A stretch of DNA of 64,000 bases from Hordeum vulgare subsp. vulgare (taxonomy: Eukaryota; Streptophyta; Magnoliopsida; Poales; Poaceae): contig NC_058519.1 of assembly GCF_904849725.1 (NCBI RefSeq), forward strand, positions 540,834,316-540,898,315, written 5' to 3'. Positions 11,335 through 23,634 of the stretch are shown here, piece after piece; the stretch's first letter is position 1, and each line of letters opens with the position of its first letter. The notes under the pieces were generated by a model. That model did not search any database, was not told the DNA's origin, and saw nothing but the letters and a program-made list of their open reading frames with translations. The position numbers and the translations under genes were made by a program.

Positions 11335-12773
11335 AAATATAAAGTAGTAGTTTCATTACTACTCAAAGTTTTGATATCTTCTACTCCACTTTCAATGCTT
11401 TTAGCATCAAGATAGATAGACTCCGAATCATTGGGGCGTTTTTCCACCAAAGTGGATTCATATCCAGCGCCATCATCATTAGGTTTGACACTAGAAAACA
11501 AGGATTTAACGGGAGTCACACCAAGCACTTTAAGATCTTCGTGATTCTCATCACGAGAACACGCCTTTTTAAGCCATTCATGTCTAGCACGAATTTGGGC
11601 GGTTCTTTCTTTACTCTCATTCATGGAAACACGCATAGATTTCAAAGTTTCATCCATATTGATCTTGGGAGGAGCACCTCTCAATTTCAAAGCATCAATA
11701 TCAAGAGATATTATATGAACGCTCCTAGCCAAATCATCAATTTTGAGCAGTTTTTCTTCTATGGATGCATTGAAAATATTTTGCGAGTTGATAAACTATT
11801 TAATATTACTCTCTAGATGAGAGGGTAATTTATTGTAATTTCCATGAGCATTGTTGTAGGAATTGCCAAAGTTATTAGAGGGATTACTAGGAAAAGGCCT
11901 AGGAATATAGTTACCTCTAAAAGCATTATTGTTGTGGCCAAAATTATTCCTACCAAAAAAATTAACATCCAAGCTCTCATTGCTACTCTCAATCAAGGAA
12001 GACAAGGGCAGATCATTAGGATCTAAAGGAGCACCTTTACTAGCAAACAATTTCATTAACTCGTCCATCTTAGCACTCAAAGAGTTAATTTCTTCTATAG
12101 CATGCACTTTTTTACAAGTAGGTGACCTTTCAGTGTGCCACTGAGAATAGTTTGTCATGATATTGTCTAGGAGTTTTGTGACTTCTCCTAATGTGATTTC
12201 CATGAAAGTTCCACGGGAGGCGGAGTCCAAGATATTTCTAGAAGCCAAATTCTAACCATCATAGAAGATTTGTATAATCATCCAAAGACTCAAGCCATGA
12301 GCGGGACAATTTCTAATCATCAATTTCATTCTCTCACAAGATAGTGCAACATGTTCATGATCTAGTTGCTTAAAATTCATGATATCATTATGGAGAGAGA
12401 TAATCTTAGCCAGTGGAAAATACTTGGATATATAAGCATCTTTGCACTTGTTCCAAGAATCAATACTATTTTTGGGCAAAGATGAAAACCAAGTTTTTGC
12501 TTGATCTCGCAATGAGAACGGAAATAGCTTCAATTTAATCACATCATTATCCACATCTTTCTTCTTTTGCATATCATAAAGCTCAATGAAGGTATTAAGA
12601 TGGGATGCGGCAGCTTCACTAGGAAGGCCGGAGAATTGTTCTTTCATAACGAGATTCAACAAAGCAACATTGATTTCATATGATTCCGCACTAGTGGCGG
12701 GAGCAATCGAAGTACTAATAAAATCATTATTATTAGTACTCGAGAAGTCACAAAGTTTGGTGTTTTCAGTCAT
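11335..12773 (-). pseudogene. Gag of A1, interrupted by two stops, truncated by T2
   Basis: The frame opens at ATG 12771-12773 (MTENTKLCDF). It contains the retrotransposon gag core (PF03732-like): LFPFSLRDQAKTWFSSLP, then SWNKCKDAYISKYFP. A stop falls after IQIFYDG near 12252 and another after LESNIK near 11796, with the same frame continuing after both. An Asn-rich segment (FGRNNFGHNNN) lies between them and a Lys/Glu-rich helical segment is last. The frame is cut at 11335 by T2's LTR. No CCHC knuckle is visible in what remains. Confidence 0.85.
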
Positions 12774-13017
12774 GGTGACTTCAGCAAGCAGACAAGCACA
12801 CAAGCGAACAGAAAGCAAGCGAAAGAAACGGGCGAACAAAAAAAGGCAAAAAAAATTGTAAATTTTTGTTTTTCAGAAGTGGGGGAGAGGAAAACGAGAG
12901 ACAAAAAAGTAAATGCAAGAGATGAGTTTGCGACATTTACTTGGATAAGCTTCACTTAGAATAATCCCCGGTGCCAGAAAATGACACGTAGGAGGAAGAC
13001 TATTCTTGACTTGATGC

Positions 13018-13035
13018 TCCCCGGCAACGGCGCCA
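13018..13035 (-). other. Primer-binding site of A1
   Basis: The minus strand reads TGGCGCCGTTGCCGGGGA just inside the LTR, the same 18 bases as at A3 (25248). It primes minus-strand DNA synthesis from a host tRNA. The gap to the LTR end is about 11 bases. Confidence 0.85.
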
Positions 13036-13046
13036 GAAATGCTTCT

Positions 13047-14549
13047 TGCTACCTCTTGAGCTTGCGTTGGTTTTTCCCTTGAAGGGAAAAGGGTGATTCA
13101 GCATAGTAGCAGTAAGTATTTCCCTCAGTTTGAGAACCAAGGTATCAATCCAGTAGGAGAATCAAGCCAAGTCTCCAAAGTACCTGCGCAAAAACAGCAA
13201 ACTTGCACCCAACGCTACAAAGGGGTTCTCAATCCCTTCACGATTGCAAGGTGAGATCTGAGGGTGGAAAGTGGAACAAAGTAAAAGTGTAAGGCTGAAA
13301 ATATGATGTGAAGTAGACCCGGGGGCCATAGTGTTCACTAGAGGCTTCTCTCATGATAGCAAATATTACGGTGGATGAACGAATCACTATCGAGCAATTG
13401 ATAGAACCGCGCAAAATCATGACGATATCCAAGGCAATGATCATACATATAGGCATCACGTCCGAGACAAGTAGACCGATACTTTCTGCATCTACTACTA
13501 TTACTCCACACATCGACCGCTATCAAGCATGCATCTAGAGTATTGAGTTCATAACAAACAGATTAACGCCTTAAGCAAGATGACATGATGTAGAGGGATA
13601 AATTCATGCAATAGATATAAACCCCATCTTTTCACCCTTGATGGCAACAACACGATGCGTGCCTCGTTACCCCTTTTGTGATTGGGTGAGGACACCGCAC
13701 GGTATGAACCCAAAACCAAGCACCTCTCCCATTGCAAGAACTGTAGATCAAGTTGGCCAAACGAAACCCACAACTCGAAGAGAATTACAAGGATATGAAA
13801 TCATGCATATAAGAGATCCTAAGAAACTCAAATAAGATTCATAGATAATCGGATCATAAATCCACTATTCATCGGATCTCGACAAACACAACGCAAAAGA
13901 GGATTACATCGGATAGATCTCCATGAAGATCATGGAGAACTTTGTATTGAAGATCCAAGAGAGATAAGAAGCCATCTAGCTACTAGCTATGGACCCGGAG
14001 GTCTATGGTGAACTACTCACGCATCATCGGAGGGGCAATGGTGTTGATGAAGAAGCCCTCCGTGTCTGAATCTCCCCTCGGTAGGGCACCAGAACATGCC
14101 CCAGATGGGATCTTGTGGAGACATAAGCTTGCGGCAGCGGAAAAGTATTTTCGTGGCTCCCTCTCGTGGTTTCAAAATTTTCGGGGATTTATAGGCGAAA
14201 GAAGTAGGGCAAAGGAGCCACAGGGGGCCCACAAGCCTGCTAGGCGCGCCCCCTAGGCCGCAGCTTGGGGGCTTGTGGCCTCCCCTGGTGCCCTTTGCCT
14301 TGGTTCTCAAGCTTCCTGCGTATCTTCTATTCCGGAAAAAATCTTTTCGGAGGTTTTATTCCGTTTGGACTCTGTTTGATATTCTCCTGTGAAAAAGGTC
14401 AAAAACATGGAAAAAGTAGGAACTGGCACTTGGCACTAAGTTAATAGGTTACTCCCAAAAAAGATACAAAAATGCATACAAACCATCCAAAGTTGACAAC
14501 ATAATAGCATGGAACCATAAAAAATTATAGATACGTTGGAGACGTATCA
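13047..14549 (-). repeat. 5' LTR of A1 (about 1.5 kb)
   Basis: Minus strand starts TGATACGTCTCCAACG (ending at 14549) and ends GAGGTAGCA (13047). The inner boundary was set by comparison with N1, whose LTR ends GTAGCA. A GC-rich hairpin with arms CCACAAGC/GCTTGTGG lies at 14221-14288, followed on the minus strand by the TATA-like CCTATAAATCC at about 14187-14195. The opposite LTR is outside the window. Confidence 0.85.
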
Positions 14550-15665
14550 CTCACCAACATTGGACTCAAAGGAATCAGTGAAGAGACAGCCATTTGGAAG
14601 CTCAGTTCAACAATACAGAATTTTCAGCATACTGTATAATATCGGGAATATTGAGCCTGAATATAAATGATATCCTGACTAGATGAGTTATCAGCAGCAA
14701 GCATATATCAGTACCACCTTCGCAGCAACAATCACCGAATGAGCAAGAAGGCAAGGATGTGTACATTTCGAGTTAAAGGTATCATGCGTATACGCGGTTA
14801 AGTCTGTTATGAATAAAATTTGAAACCTGTTATACTACGGAAAGAAGTCAGAACATGTTATGAACTTAATGTTCAACAAGAAGGAGAGCTGAATACCCTA
14901 TTGCATACAGCAAGTACCCGACATCAGGAACATTAAGGAAATATATATGCACTTAGCTTGCGTATGGAAAAAGGATGCTCCAGGTATAAGCAACCCAGTC
15001 TTTCCCCGCAAGCTACTAGAAAAGCTTATGACACAAGGTTCATGTGACTTCATCAATACAACACACAGATATTTGCCCATACAAGACACCCAGGCTTCTC
15101 CAGTAAGTTATCACAGCAAGTTTCCGACATAAGGTACTGAGTCTTATCCAGCAAGTCGGTAAGTAAGGAAAGCATTTGAGGTATGGTACCCAATTTTCTT
15201 CACAAGCTACCCCGATGGAAGCATCGAGCACAAGCTACCCAGTCTTCCTCGACATAATACTCTGGATGACTTACAAGACGGACTAAGTAACCCTTGTTGG
15301 GAAGGCATCGCATTCTCTCTGGTGCAAGTTATTCCACTGACAGTTGGCAGCAAAAGACCATGCATCTCAAGGATCAAATCCACAGCAGCTGGTCAGATGG
15401 AAAAATAGTCAGTCAAGACACAAGCCTCCTTCAGGAATCAAGCACTCAGCCACATAGACTCAATATATATGGTGGACATGCTACCAAGGCCATATGAGTT
15501 AATCATACAATGATACCAACCCGATGAGAATCCAACTACTGCATGAGCTATAAGACGAAGAAGAACGTCAGCTATACACTTCGGTGAGATGACCAACAAC
15601 CTATGGATAAGCTGTATGGGACACGGATGAACCCTCCCCGTCTTTCTTTGGTGACGGCACCACAC

Positions 15666-15900
15666 CTGTGTTCTGAGCTATTTTCGGCCGTCCGGGGTGG
15701 ATGTCGACTTCTATTTCTCTTGTCAACAACTGACCCGTGTTCTGGCCTGCTTTTCGGCCATCTCGGGCAGCTATTGAATTTCTTTTCGTAGTAGTGACCC
15801 TATGCTCTGATTTGTTTCTCAGCCGTCTTATGGAACTGCTACTTTCTTCTTATAGACACCGTCTCATGCTTTGAGTTGCTTTTCAGCCGTCTTGAGTCGG
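15666..15900 (+). repeat. Diverged tandem repeat, about 65-69 bp, 3.5-4 copies
   Basis: The segment TGTTCTG...TTTTCGGCCGTC recurs as TGTTCTGGCC...TTTTCGGCCATC (about 69 bp on), ATGCTCTG...TTCTCAGCCGTC (65 bp on) and ATGCTTTG...TTTTCAGCCGTC (64 bp on). Copies are only loosely alike, so the array is old. Short arrays after pol are common in Gypsy elements, which fits the surrounding assignment. Confidence 0.7.
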
Positions 15901-16373
15901 GGTTGAGTTACTCCAGTAATGTCCCAGATCTGAGTTGTAAAGACCGTTCTGGTGGATACTAGTTTATTTGCCAGTTTTATCCAAGGGTTCAGACGGTCGT
16001 TACCTTACAGCTACAACTTGTTAAGTAATATGCCTGCCGGAATATTGCACCTCGCAGCACCCATGGTCATCCAAGGAATAGAAAACACATCAGGCCAAGC
16101 TCTTTCAACTAAGAATCGAGGCAAGGAGAACCATAATGAAGGAGCAAGATTGGCCATACAGGTATAATAATGGTTGCAATATCAACATGGTACATATACT
16201 CAAGATAGTATGGATCGATACCAATCACCGTGGGTACACACCCATGGGATCTATCCTATTTGCAAGGACCCTATATCGAGTCAACCCGCTCAGCGCAACC
16301 AGATATGCTCAGAATTTTTTGAAGGGTCTAGAGAGAATTTGTGATGATGACTCGACGGTACGATTGCAGCGAT

Positions 16374-16376
16374 AGT
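16374..16376. other. CACTA target site duplication, left copy (AGT)
   Basis: AGT directly precedes CACTACTGG; the same AGT follows CCAGTAGTG at 51637-51639. Three-base duplications are the rule for En/Spm elements. Confidence 0.93.
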
Positions 16377-16690
16377 CACTACTGGAATCCATTTCTTTAC
16401 CGTCTGCTCGCTGATGGCAAAGAACCTCTGTGCCGTTAGTTGACACAAGGCAGACGGCAAAGGGGTGACTGATGGCAAACATACTAGTTGCCATGTGTCG
16501 GCCCTTGGCCGTCTGCCAGCGGACAGCAAAGAGACCTAGGGCAGACGACAAAGAGGACGGGTGGGTCACATGCCTGCCGTGTCCGAGGGAAGGCAAAATT
16601 TGCCATCCGGGGGCCTTTGCCGTCCTCCATGGGGCCCTTTGCCGTCGGGGAGCGGACAACAAAGGGGCCCACCCTATAACGACCGTCAAC
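16377..16690 (+). repeat. CACTA left terminus and subterminal repeats
   Basis: Contains the 5' terminal repeat and about ten copies, in both orientations, of a GCCGTCTGC / GCAGACGGC-type motif with variants (ACCGTCTGC, GGCAGACGACAAAG, TTTGCCGTC). These match the motif at the right end. Confidence 0.9.
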
Positions 16691-17254
16691 CCCCTCCTCG
16701 CTCACTGTCTCTCTCCCCTCCCCCCCCCCGTCCACTGTCGCTCTCCCCTCACCCCACTCGCCCCCCGCCGCCCTCCCTCCTTGCAGCCCTCCCCTCCACC
16801 TTCCAGCCCTCCTCCACCACCCAATGCGGCGACCCCCTCCCCACGGCGACCCACCCCCCACGGCGACCCCCTCCCCATGGCGAGCCCCTCCCCGCAGCAA
16901 CCCCCTCCCCCGCGGCCCTCCCGTCACTGCGGCCCTCCTCCCCCACCACCACACCTCCTTGTGAGTTCATTTTCTTTCATTTTTTTCTTTTTTCATTTCA
17001 TTGCATCTGTTAGTTTAGGTTACTGTCAGTGTTAATTAGGTTAATGTTAGTTTAGGTTAATTAGGTTACTATTAGTTTAGTGTTAATTAGGTTATTGTTA
17101 GTTTAGGTTAATTAGGTTACTATTAGTTTAGTGTTAATTAGGTTACTGTTAGAACAGGAGGAGGAGAAAAAAGAATAATAATAATAGTAATAAGATGATA
17201 AAGAAGAAGAAGAAGAAGAAGAAGAAAAAGACGAGAGAGGAGAAGAAGAAAGAA
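16691..17254 (+). other. CACTA leader: C-rich block, TTAGGTTA repeats and a GAA tract
   Basis: A C-rich block (16691-16955) with CCCCTCCCC-type simple repeats is followed by GTGAGTTCATTT, a possible splice donor. A 52-bp-scale repeat of GTTAGTTTAGG / TTAATTAGGTTAC runs about 17005-17150, then a purine block of GAG, AAT and GAA triplets (17155-17250). The ORFs through the C-rich block are Pro-rich in one direction and Gly-rich in the other and look like composition artefacts. It is probably the untranslated leader of the CACTA transcript. Confidence 0.6.
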
Positions 17255-17416
17255 GAGGACCCCGACCCGGACCCCCCGCCCACGACCCCCGACGCCCGAC
17301 GCCACCAACCCCCGACCCTTGACCCCCGACGCCACTGACACCCGACTCCCGACCCCCGACGCCCGACGCCACCAACCCCCGACCCTCGACCCCCGACCCC
17401 CGACGCCACTGACACC
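17255..17416 (+). repeat. GACCCCCGAC minisatellite of the CACTA (left part)
   Basis: Repeats of CGACCCCCGACGCC and GCCACTGACACC, with 5-10 base sub-periodicity. It was split by the A2 insertion and continues at 37774 and 41453. It is G-rich on the minus strand. Confidence 0.9.
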
Positions 17417-17721
17417 TGATACGTCCATTTTGCATCATGCTTTCATGTTGATATTTATTGCTTTATGGACTATTATTATACTTTTTGGTACCATAATTAT
17501 GCCTTTTCTCTCTTATTTTGCAAGGTTTATTTGAAGAGGGAGAATACCGGCAGCTGGAATTCTGGACTGGAAAAAGGAGCAAGTCTGAGTCCTCTATTCT
17601 GCGCAACTCCAAATGCCCTGAAAATCAATGTGGAATTTTTTGGGAATATATAAAAAATATTGGGCGAAAGAAGTGCCAGAGGGGAGCTGCCAGGGGCCCA
17701 AAAGCCTGGTGGCCGCGGCCT

Positions 17722-17755
<34 letters not shown>

Positions 17756-18973
17756 CGCGGCGTCAGGGCTTGTGGGCACCCTGGTGCCCTAGTGGCCCCC
17801 CTCTTCTGCTATATGAAGGGTTTCGTTCGAAGAAAAAAAATCAAGGCGGAGCTTTTTCGTGGATTCTCCGCCGCCACGAGGCGGAACTTGAGCAGAACCA
17901 ATCTAGAGCTCCGGCAGGACGATCCTGTCGGGGAAACTTCCCTCCCGGAGGGAGAAATCGCCGCCATCGTCGTCACCAACACTCCTCTCATCGGAGGGGA
18001 CTCGTCACCATCAACACCTTCATCAGCACCATCTCATCTCCAAACCCTAGTTCATCTCTTGTAACCAATCTCCGTCTCGCGACTCCGATTGGTACTTGTA
18101 AGGTTGCTAGTAGTGTTGATTACTCTTTGTAGTTGATGCTAGTTGGATTACTTGCTGGAAGAGTTTATGTTCAGATCCTTGATGCTACTCGTTACACCTC
18201 TGATCATGATTATGATTATGCTTTGTGAGTAGTTACTTTTGTTCCTGAGGACATGGGATAAGTCATGCTAATAATAGTCATGTGAATTTGGTATTCGTTC
18301 GGTATTTTGATATGATGTATGTTGTCTTTATCTCTAGTGGTGTTATGTGAACGTCGACTACATAACACTTCACCATATTTGGGCCTAGAGGAAGGCATTG
18401 GGGAGTAGTAAGTAGATGATGGGTTGCTAGAGTGACAGAAGCTTGAACCCCAGTCTATGCGTTGCTTCGTAAGGGGTTGATTTGGATCCACTAGTTTAAT
18501 GCTATGGTTAGACGTTGTCTTAATTCTCATTTCGTAGTTGCGGATGCTTGCGAGAGGGGTTAATCATAAGTGGGTTGCTTGTCCAAGTAAGGGCAGTACC
18601 CAAGCGCCGGTCCACCCACATATCAAACTATCAAAGTAACGAACGTGAATCATATGAACATGATGAAACTAGCATGACAGAAATTCATGTGTGTCCTCGG
18701 GAGCGTTTACTTCCTATAAGACTTTGTTCAGGCTTGTCCCTTGCTACAAAAGGGATTGGGCCACTTTGCTGCACCGTTTCTACTCTTGTTACTTGTTACC
18801 TTTCACCTTCTATGTTTCACCTCACTACACCATCACTTGTTACAACTAATTTCTGTGCTTGCAGTTATTACCTTGCTGAAAACCGTTTATCAAAGCCTTC
18901 TGCTCCTCGTTGGGTTCGACACTCTTACTTATCGAAAGGACTACGATTGATCCCCTATACTTGTGGGTCATCA
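17417..18973 (+). repeat. 5' LTR of A2 (1557 bp)
   Basis: TGATACGTCCATTTTGC ... TGTGGGTCATCA. The GC hairpin (17689-17786) carries a run of 30 C in its loop where the 3' LTR has six. TATA-like CTATATGA lies at 17809-17816. Compared with 36242-37773 it is highly similar with scattered substitutions, so the insertion is not recent. Confidence 0.93.
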
Positions 18974-18984
18974 AGACTCTTTTC

Positions 18985-19002
18985 TGGCACCGTTGCCGGG
19001 GA
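18985..19002 (+). other. Primer-binding site of A2
   Basis: TGGCACCGTTGCCGGGGA, 11 bases inside the 5' LTR, with one change (A for G) from the copies at A1 and A3. It is followed by a short leader and the gag ATG at 19080. Confidence 0.88.
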
Positions 19003-19079
19003 GTGAAGCGCCTTTGGTAAGTGGAATTTGGTAAGGAAACATTAATATACTATGCTCAAATTTATTGTCACTTGTCACT

Positions 19080-20570
19080 ATGGAAACTGTTCCTTTGAGG
19101 AATTTGTTCGGGGTATCTTCACCACGAACGGAGGCACGAGGAGTTGCTCCTCAACCTAAGGTACCTACTGAAAATATCTTTTATGAAATTCCTTCGGGTA
19201 TGCTTGAGAAACTGTTGGCTAATCCTTTTACACGAGATGGATCTTCACATCCAGACTTGCATCTAATCTATGTAGATGAAGTTTGTGGTTTATTTAAGCT
19301 TGCAGGTTTGCCCGAGGATGAGGTAAAGAAGAAATTCTTTACTTTATCTTTGAAGGATAAGGCGTTGACATGGTATAGGATATGTGATGATACTGGATCA
19401 TGGGACTACAATCGGTTGAAATTGGAATTTCATCAAAAGTTATATCCTATGCATTTAGTACATCGTGATCGGAATTATATCTATAACTTTTGGCCTCATG
19501 ACAGGGAAAGCATAGCTCAAGCTTGGGGGAGGCTTAAATCAATGCTATATTGATGCCCCAATCATGAGCTCTCGAGAGAAATTATCACTCAAAACTTTTA
19601 TGCTCGGCTTTCTCATGATGATTGTACCATGCTTGACATTTCTTGTATCGGTTCTTTTATGAAGAAGGATATTGACCACAAGTGGAATTTATTGGAAAGA
19701 ATCAAACGTAACTCTGAAGATTGGGAGCTTGAAGAAGGCAAGGAGTCAGGTATGAATTTCCAGTTTGATTGCGTTAAATCTTTTGTTGAAACAAACACTT
19801 CTAGAGATTTTAGTGCTAAGTATGGACTTGACTCCGTGATAGTAGCTTCTCTATGTGAATCTTTTGCTGCTCATGTTGATCTTCCCAAAGAGAAGTGGTT
19901 TAAGTATCATCCTCCTGTAGAAGTCAACATAGTTAAACCCACTCTAGTAGAAGAGAAAGTCATTGCCTATAATGATCCTATTGTTCCTTGTGCCTACACT
20001 GAGAAACCACCTTACCCTGCTAGGAAAAAGGAATATTCTAAAGCTCCAACTGTGATACGTAGGGGTTACATTAGACCACTTGCACCCCCTGAGGAAATTA
20101 GAGTTGAACCTAGTGTTGCTATTATCAAAGATCTCTTAGCCGAAGACATAGACGGGCATGTTATCAAATTCTGTGAGGACTCCGCTAGAATTGCTAAACC
20201 TCACGCGAAAGACAAATACGGACCTGTAGTTGGCCTGCCCGTTGTTTCAGTCAAGATAGGAGATCACTGTTATCATGGTTTATGTGATATGGGTGCTAGT
20301 GTTAGTGCAATACCCCGATACCTTTATGATGAAATCAAAGATGAGACTGCACCTGCTAAGTTAGAACCCATTGATGTCACTATTATGCTAGCTAATAGAG
20401 ACATTATCTGCCATGTGGGAATTGTGAGAGACGTAGAAGTTCTGTGTGGTAAGACGAAGTATCCTACTGATTTCCTCGTCCTTGCTACTGCATAAGATAG
20501 CTTTTGTCCCATCATATTTGGCAGACCCTTTCTCAACACTGTCAATGCTCATATTAATTGCATTAAATAG
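19080..20570 (+). pseudogene. gag-protease part of the A2 polyprotein, broken by stops
   Basis: Starts METVPLRNLFG at 19080. The gag core reads FFTLSLKDKALTWY, then EFHQKLYP and AQAWGRLKSML. A TGA at about 19551 breaks the frame, and the same frame resumes (SREIITQNFYARL). The aspartic protease is seen as LCDMGASVSAIP (Asp-Met-Gly-Ala for the usual Asp-Ser/Thr/Leu-Gly-Ala) near 20285, with the flap-side IIFGRPFLNTV near 20515 after another stop at 20493-20495. Gag packages the RNA; protease cuts the polyprotein. Layout and motifs are of the Athila lineage. Confidence 0.88.
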
Positions 20571-22660
20571 ACTGTCACTGTTAGTTTCGAGGGTGTGTCT
20601 CATGAATTTAACTTCTCCAAGTTTGGAAGACAACCCCATGAAAAAGAGTCATCTGGTAGGGATGAAATCATTGCTCTTGCCTCTATTGCCGTACCTCCTA
20701 TGGATCCTTTAGAGCAATATCTCCTTGACCATGAAAATGATATGCATCTGGATGAAAGAGATGAGATAGATAAAATTGTTTTAGAACAATATCCTATTCT
20801 TAAGAATAATCTGCCTGTTGAATTGCTTGGGGATCCTCCCCCACCAAAGGGTGATCCTCTGTTCGGGCTAAAAAAGTTACCAGATACACTTAAGTATGTC
20901 TATCTTTATGAGAAGGAGATATATCCTGTTATTATTAGTGCTCACCTCTCGAATCACGAAGAGAAGAAGTTATTAAAAACTTTGAGGAAGCACTGTGCTG
21001 CTATTGGATATACTCTTGATGATCTTAAGGGTATTAGTCCCACTCTATGTCAGCACAAGATTAAAAACCCATCCTGATTCTAAGCCAGTTGCTGATCATC
21101 AACAGAGATTAAATACTAGGATGAAAGAGGTCATGAGAAAAGAAATATTAAAGCTTCTGGAAGCAGGAATCATTTATCATGTTGCTCATAGTGATCGGGT
21201 AAGTCCAGTACATTGCGTACCCAAGAAGGGAGGTATCACCGTCGTTCCTAACGATAAGAATGAACTAATCCCATAGAGGATTATTACTGGCTATAGGATG
21301 GTGATAGACTTCCAGAAACTGAACAAGGCAACCAGGAAAGACCATTATCCTTTGTCGTTTATCGACCAAATGCTAGAAAGGCTATCTAAACACACACTTC
21401 TGCTTTCTAGACGGTTATTCAGGTTTCTCGCAAACACATGTTGCACAATTTGATCAGGAGAAAACCACTTTCACCTGCCCTTTCGGTACCTTTGCTTATA
21501 GACGTATGCCTTTTGGCTTATGCAATGCACCTGCCACCTTTCAAAGGTGTATGATGGCTATATTCGCTGTCTTTTGTGAAAAGATTGTTAAGGTTTTCAT
21601 GGATGATTTCTCCGTTTACGGTTCTTCCTTTGACGATTGCCTCAGCAACCTTGATCGAGTCTTACAGAGATGCAAAGGTACCAACCTTTTCTTGAACTGG
21701 GAGAAGTGCCACTTCATGGTTAATGAAGGCATCGTCTTAGGACACAAAATCTCTGAGAAATGCATTGAAGTTGATAAGGCTAAGGTTGATGCAATTGAGA
21801 AAATGCCTTGCCCCACAGAATCAGAGGTATACGAAGTTTCCTAGGTCATGTTGGTTTCTATAGAAGGTTCATTAAAGACTTCTCTAAGATTTCTAGGCTT
21901 CTTACCAACCTCTTGCAGAAGGATGTTCCTTTTGTTTTTGATGAGGATTGTAAGGAAGCTTTCGAAATACTTAAGAATGTCTTGATAACCGCACCTATTG
22001 TTCAACCACCTGATTGGTACTTGCCCTTTGAAATCATGTGCGATGCTAGTGATTACGCTGTTGGTGCTGTTCTAGGACAAAGAGTTGACAAGAAGTTGAA
22101 TGTTATTCACTACGCTAGTAAAACTCTAAACAGTGCCCAGAGAAACTATGCTACTACGGAGAAGGAGTTTTTAGCAGTCGTGTTTGCATGTGAAAAGTTT
22201 AGATCTTGTACAGTTGACTCCAAAGTCACTATTCACTCTGATCATGCTGCTATTAAGTACCTTATGGAGAAGAAGGACGCTAAGCCTAGGCTAATCAGAT
22301 GGGTTCTCCTGCTACAGGAATTTGATTTGCACGTTGTTGACCGAAAGGGTGCTGATAACCCTGTAGGAGATAACTTGTCTAGGCTAGAGAATGTCCTTGA
22401 TGACCCACGGCCTATTGATGACAGCTTTCCTGATGAGCAATTGAATGTCATCCGCACTTCACATAGTGCACTGTGGTATGCTGATTACGCAAACTATATC
22501 ATAGCTAAATACATACCACCCAGTTTCACCTACCAGCAAAACAAGAAATTCTTCTTTGATTTGAGACACTACTTTTGGGATGATCCTCAACTTTATAAGG
22601 AAGGAGTAGATGGTGTTATTAGACGTTGTGTGCCTGAACATGAACAGGGACAAATCCTGT
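20571..22660 (+). pseudogene. Reverse transcriptase-RNase H of A2, with frameshifts and stops
   Basis: RT blocks in order: EILKLLEAGIIY, SPVHCVPKKGG, a TAG at about 21274, YRMVIDFQKLNKAT, a frameshift near 21400, FGLCNAPATFQRCM, then the catalytic FMDDF at about 21597 (Phe for the usual Tyr). Another frameshift near 21835 leads into [18 protein letters not shown]. RNase H follows with [25 protein letters not shown] and [11 protein letters not shown], which carry its Asp-Glu-Asp metal-binding residues. At least two frameshifts and two stops make it non-functional. Confidence 0.9.
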
Positions 22661-23634
22661 AGAAGTGTCATTCCGAAGCCTACGGAGGACACCATGCTGG
22701 AGATAGAAGTGCTCATAAGGTATTGCAATCGGGTTTCTACTGGCCCACTCTCTTCAAGGATGCCCGTAAGTTTGTCTTATCTTGTGACGAATGCCAAAGA
22801 ATAGGGAACATTAGTAAACGTCAGGAAATGCCTATGAACTATTCACTTGGCATTGAACCATTTGATGTCTGGGGCTTTGATTATATGGGACCCTTTCTGA
22901 GTTCCAATGGGTATACTCACATCTTAGATGTTGTTGATTACGTCACTAAGTGGGTAGAAGCTATCCCCACTAGAAATGTTGATCACCACACCTCTATTAA
23001 GATGCTTAAAGAAGTCATTTTCCCAAGATTTAGAGTCCCTAGATATCTGATGACTGATGGCGGTTCACACTTCATTCATGGTGTTTTCCGCAAGATGCTC
23101 GCTAAGTATGATGTCAACCATAGAGTTGCATCTCCTTATCATCCTTAGTCTAGTGGTCAAGTGGAGTTGAGCAATAGGGTGATCAAATTGATCTAACAAA
23201 AGAGTGTCAATAGATCTCGAAAGAATTGGTTTAGCAAACTTGACGATGCACTATGGGCTTATAGGACTGCTTATAAGAATCCCATGGGCATGTCGCCGTA
23301 TAAAATGGTTTACGGTAAGGCCTGTCATTTACCTCTTGAGTTAAACACAAAGCTTATTGGGCAATCAAAGAGCTCAACTTCGATTTCAAACTTGACGGTG
23401 AGAAAAAATTGTTTGATATCAGCTCATTAGATGAATGGAGGGCCCAGGCATATGAGAATGCCAAGTTGTTCAAGGAAAAGGTTAAGAGATGGCACGATAA
23501 AAGAATACAAAAACGTGAGTTCAATGTAGGTGATTATGTCCTGCTATACAATTCTCGCTTAAGATTCTTCGCAGGCAAGCTTCTCTCTAAATGGGAATGT
23601 CCCTACGTTGTCAAGGAAGTATATCATTCCGGTG
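22661..23634 (+). pseudogene. Integrase of A2 (N-terminal and catalytic parts), interrupted by A3
   Basis: The HHCC zinc finger is visible as CHSEAYGGHH ... CDECQR (22664-22800). The catalytic Asp residues lie in WGFDYMGPF and LMTDGGSHF, and the Glu in [12 protein letters not shown] falls at 23148-23150 just before the last block, another near 23195, and a one-base loss at about 23342 shifts the frame. The C-terminal part (NVGDYVLLYNSRL, GPYVV-like) runs up to VYHSG, where A3 starts. The protein resumes at 33814. Confidence 0.9.

Larger units (their letters stand above)
11335..14549 (-). mobile_element. A1: 5' part of an Athila-type Gypsy retrotransposon (minus strand)
   Basis: Read from right to left: 5' LTR, primer-binding site, short leader, gag. 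Everything beyond gag is displaced to the left of the window by the T2 insertion. The LTR is of the TGATACGTCTCC type and clearly related to the LTRs of N1 (55829-62508), with the same blocks in the same order, such as GCATGCATCTAGAG and GGCAACAACACGATGCGTGC in A1 against their complements in N1. Confidence 0.9.
14550..16376 (+). mobile_element. Remnant of an older Gypsy-like 3' region (left part)
   Basis: This is the target into which A1 (left) and the CACTA (right) inserted; it resumes at 51640. It has no long ORF. The first ~80 bases read GISEETAIWKLSS before a stop, faintly like the end of a chromodomain-type pol, but this is weak. The stretch before 52026 ends in a purine-rich run and TGTAA, like a polypurine tract and LTR start. 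Assignment to Gypsy is an inference from layout. Confidence 0.4.

Noticed and set aside
14550..16376. Possible host gene or chromodomain-type pol
   Set aside because: Only a short, weak similarity (ISEETAIW) and no long ORF; kept as a Gypsy-like remnant at low confidence.
16472..17035. Proline-rich ORF (187 aa) and its Gly-rich antisense counterparts
   Set aside because: They follow from CCCCTCCCC-type simple sequence in the CACTA leader; several frames on both strands are open at once and no domain is visible.
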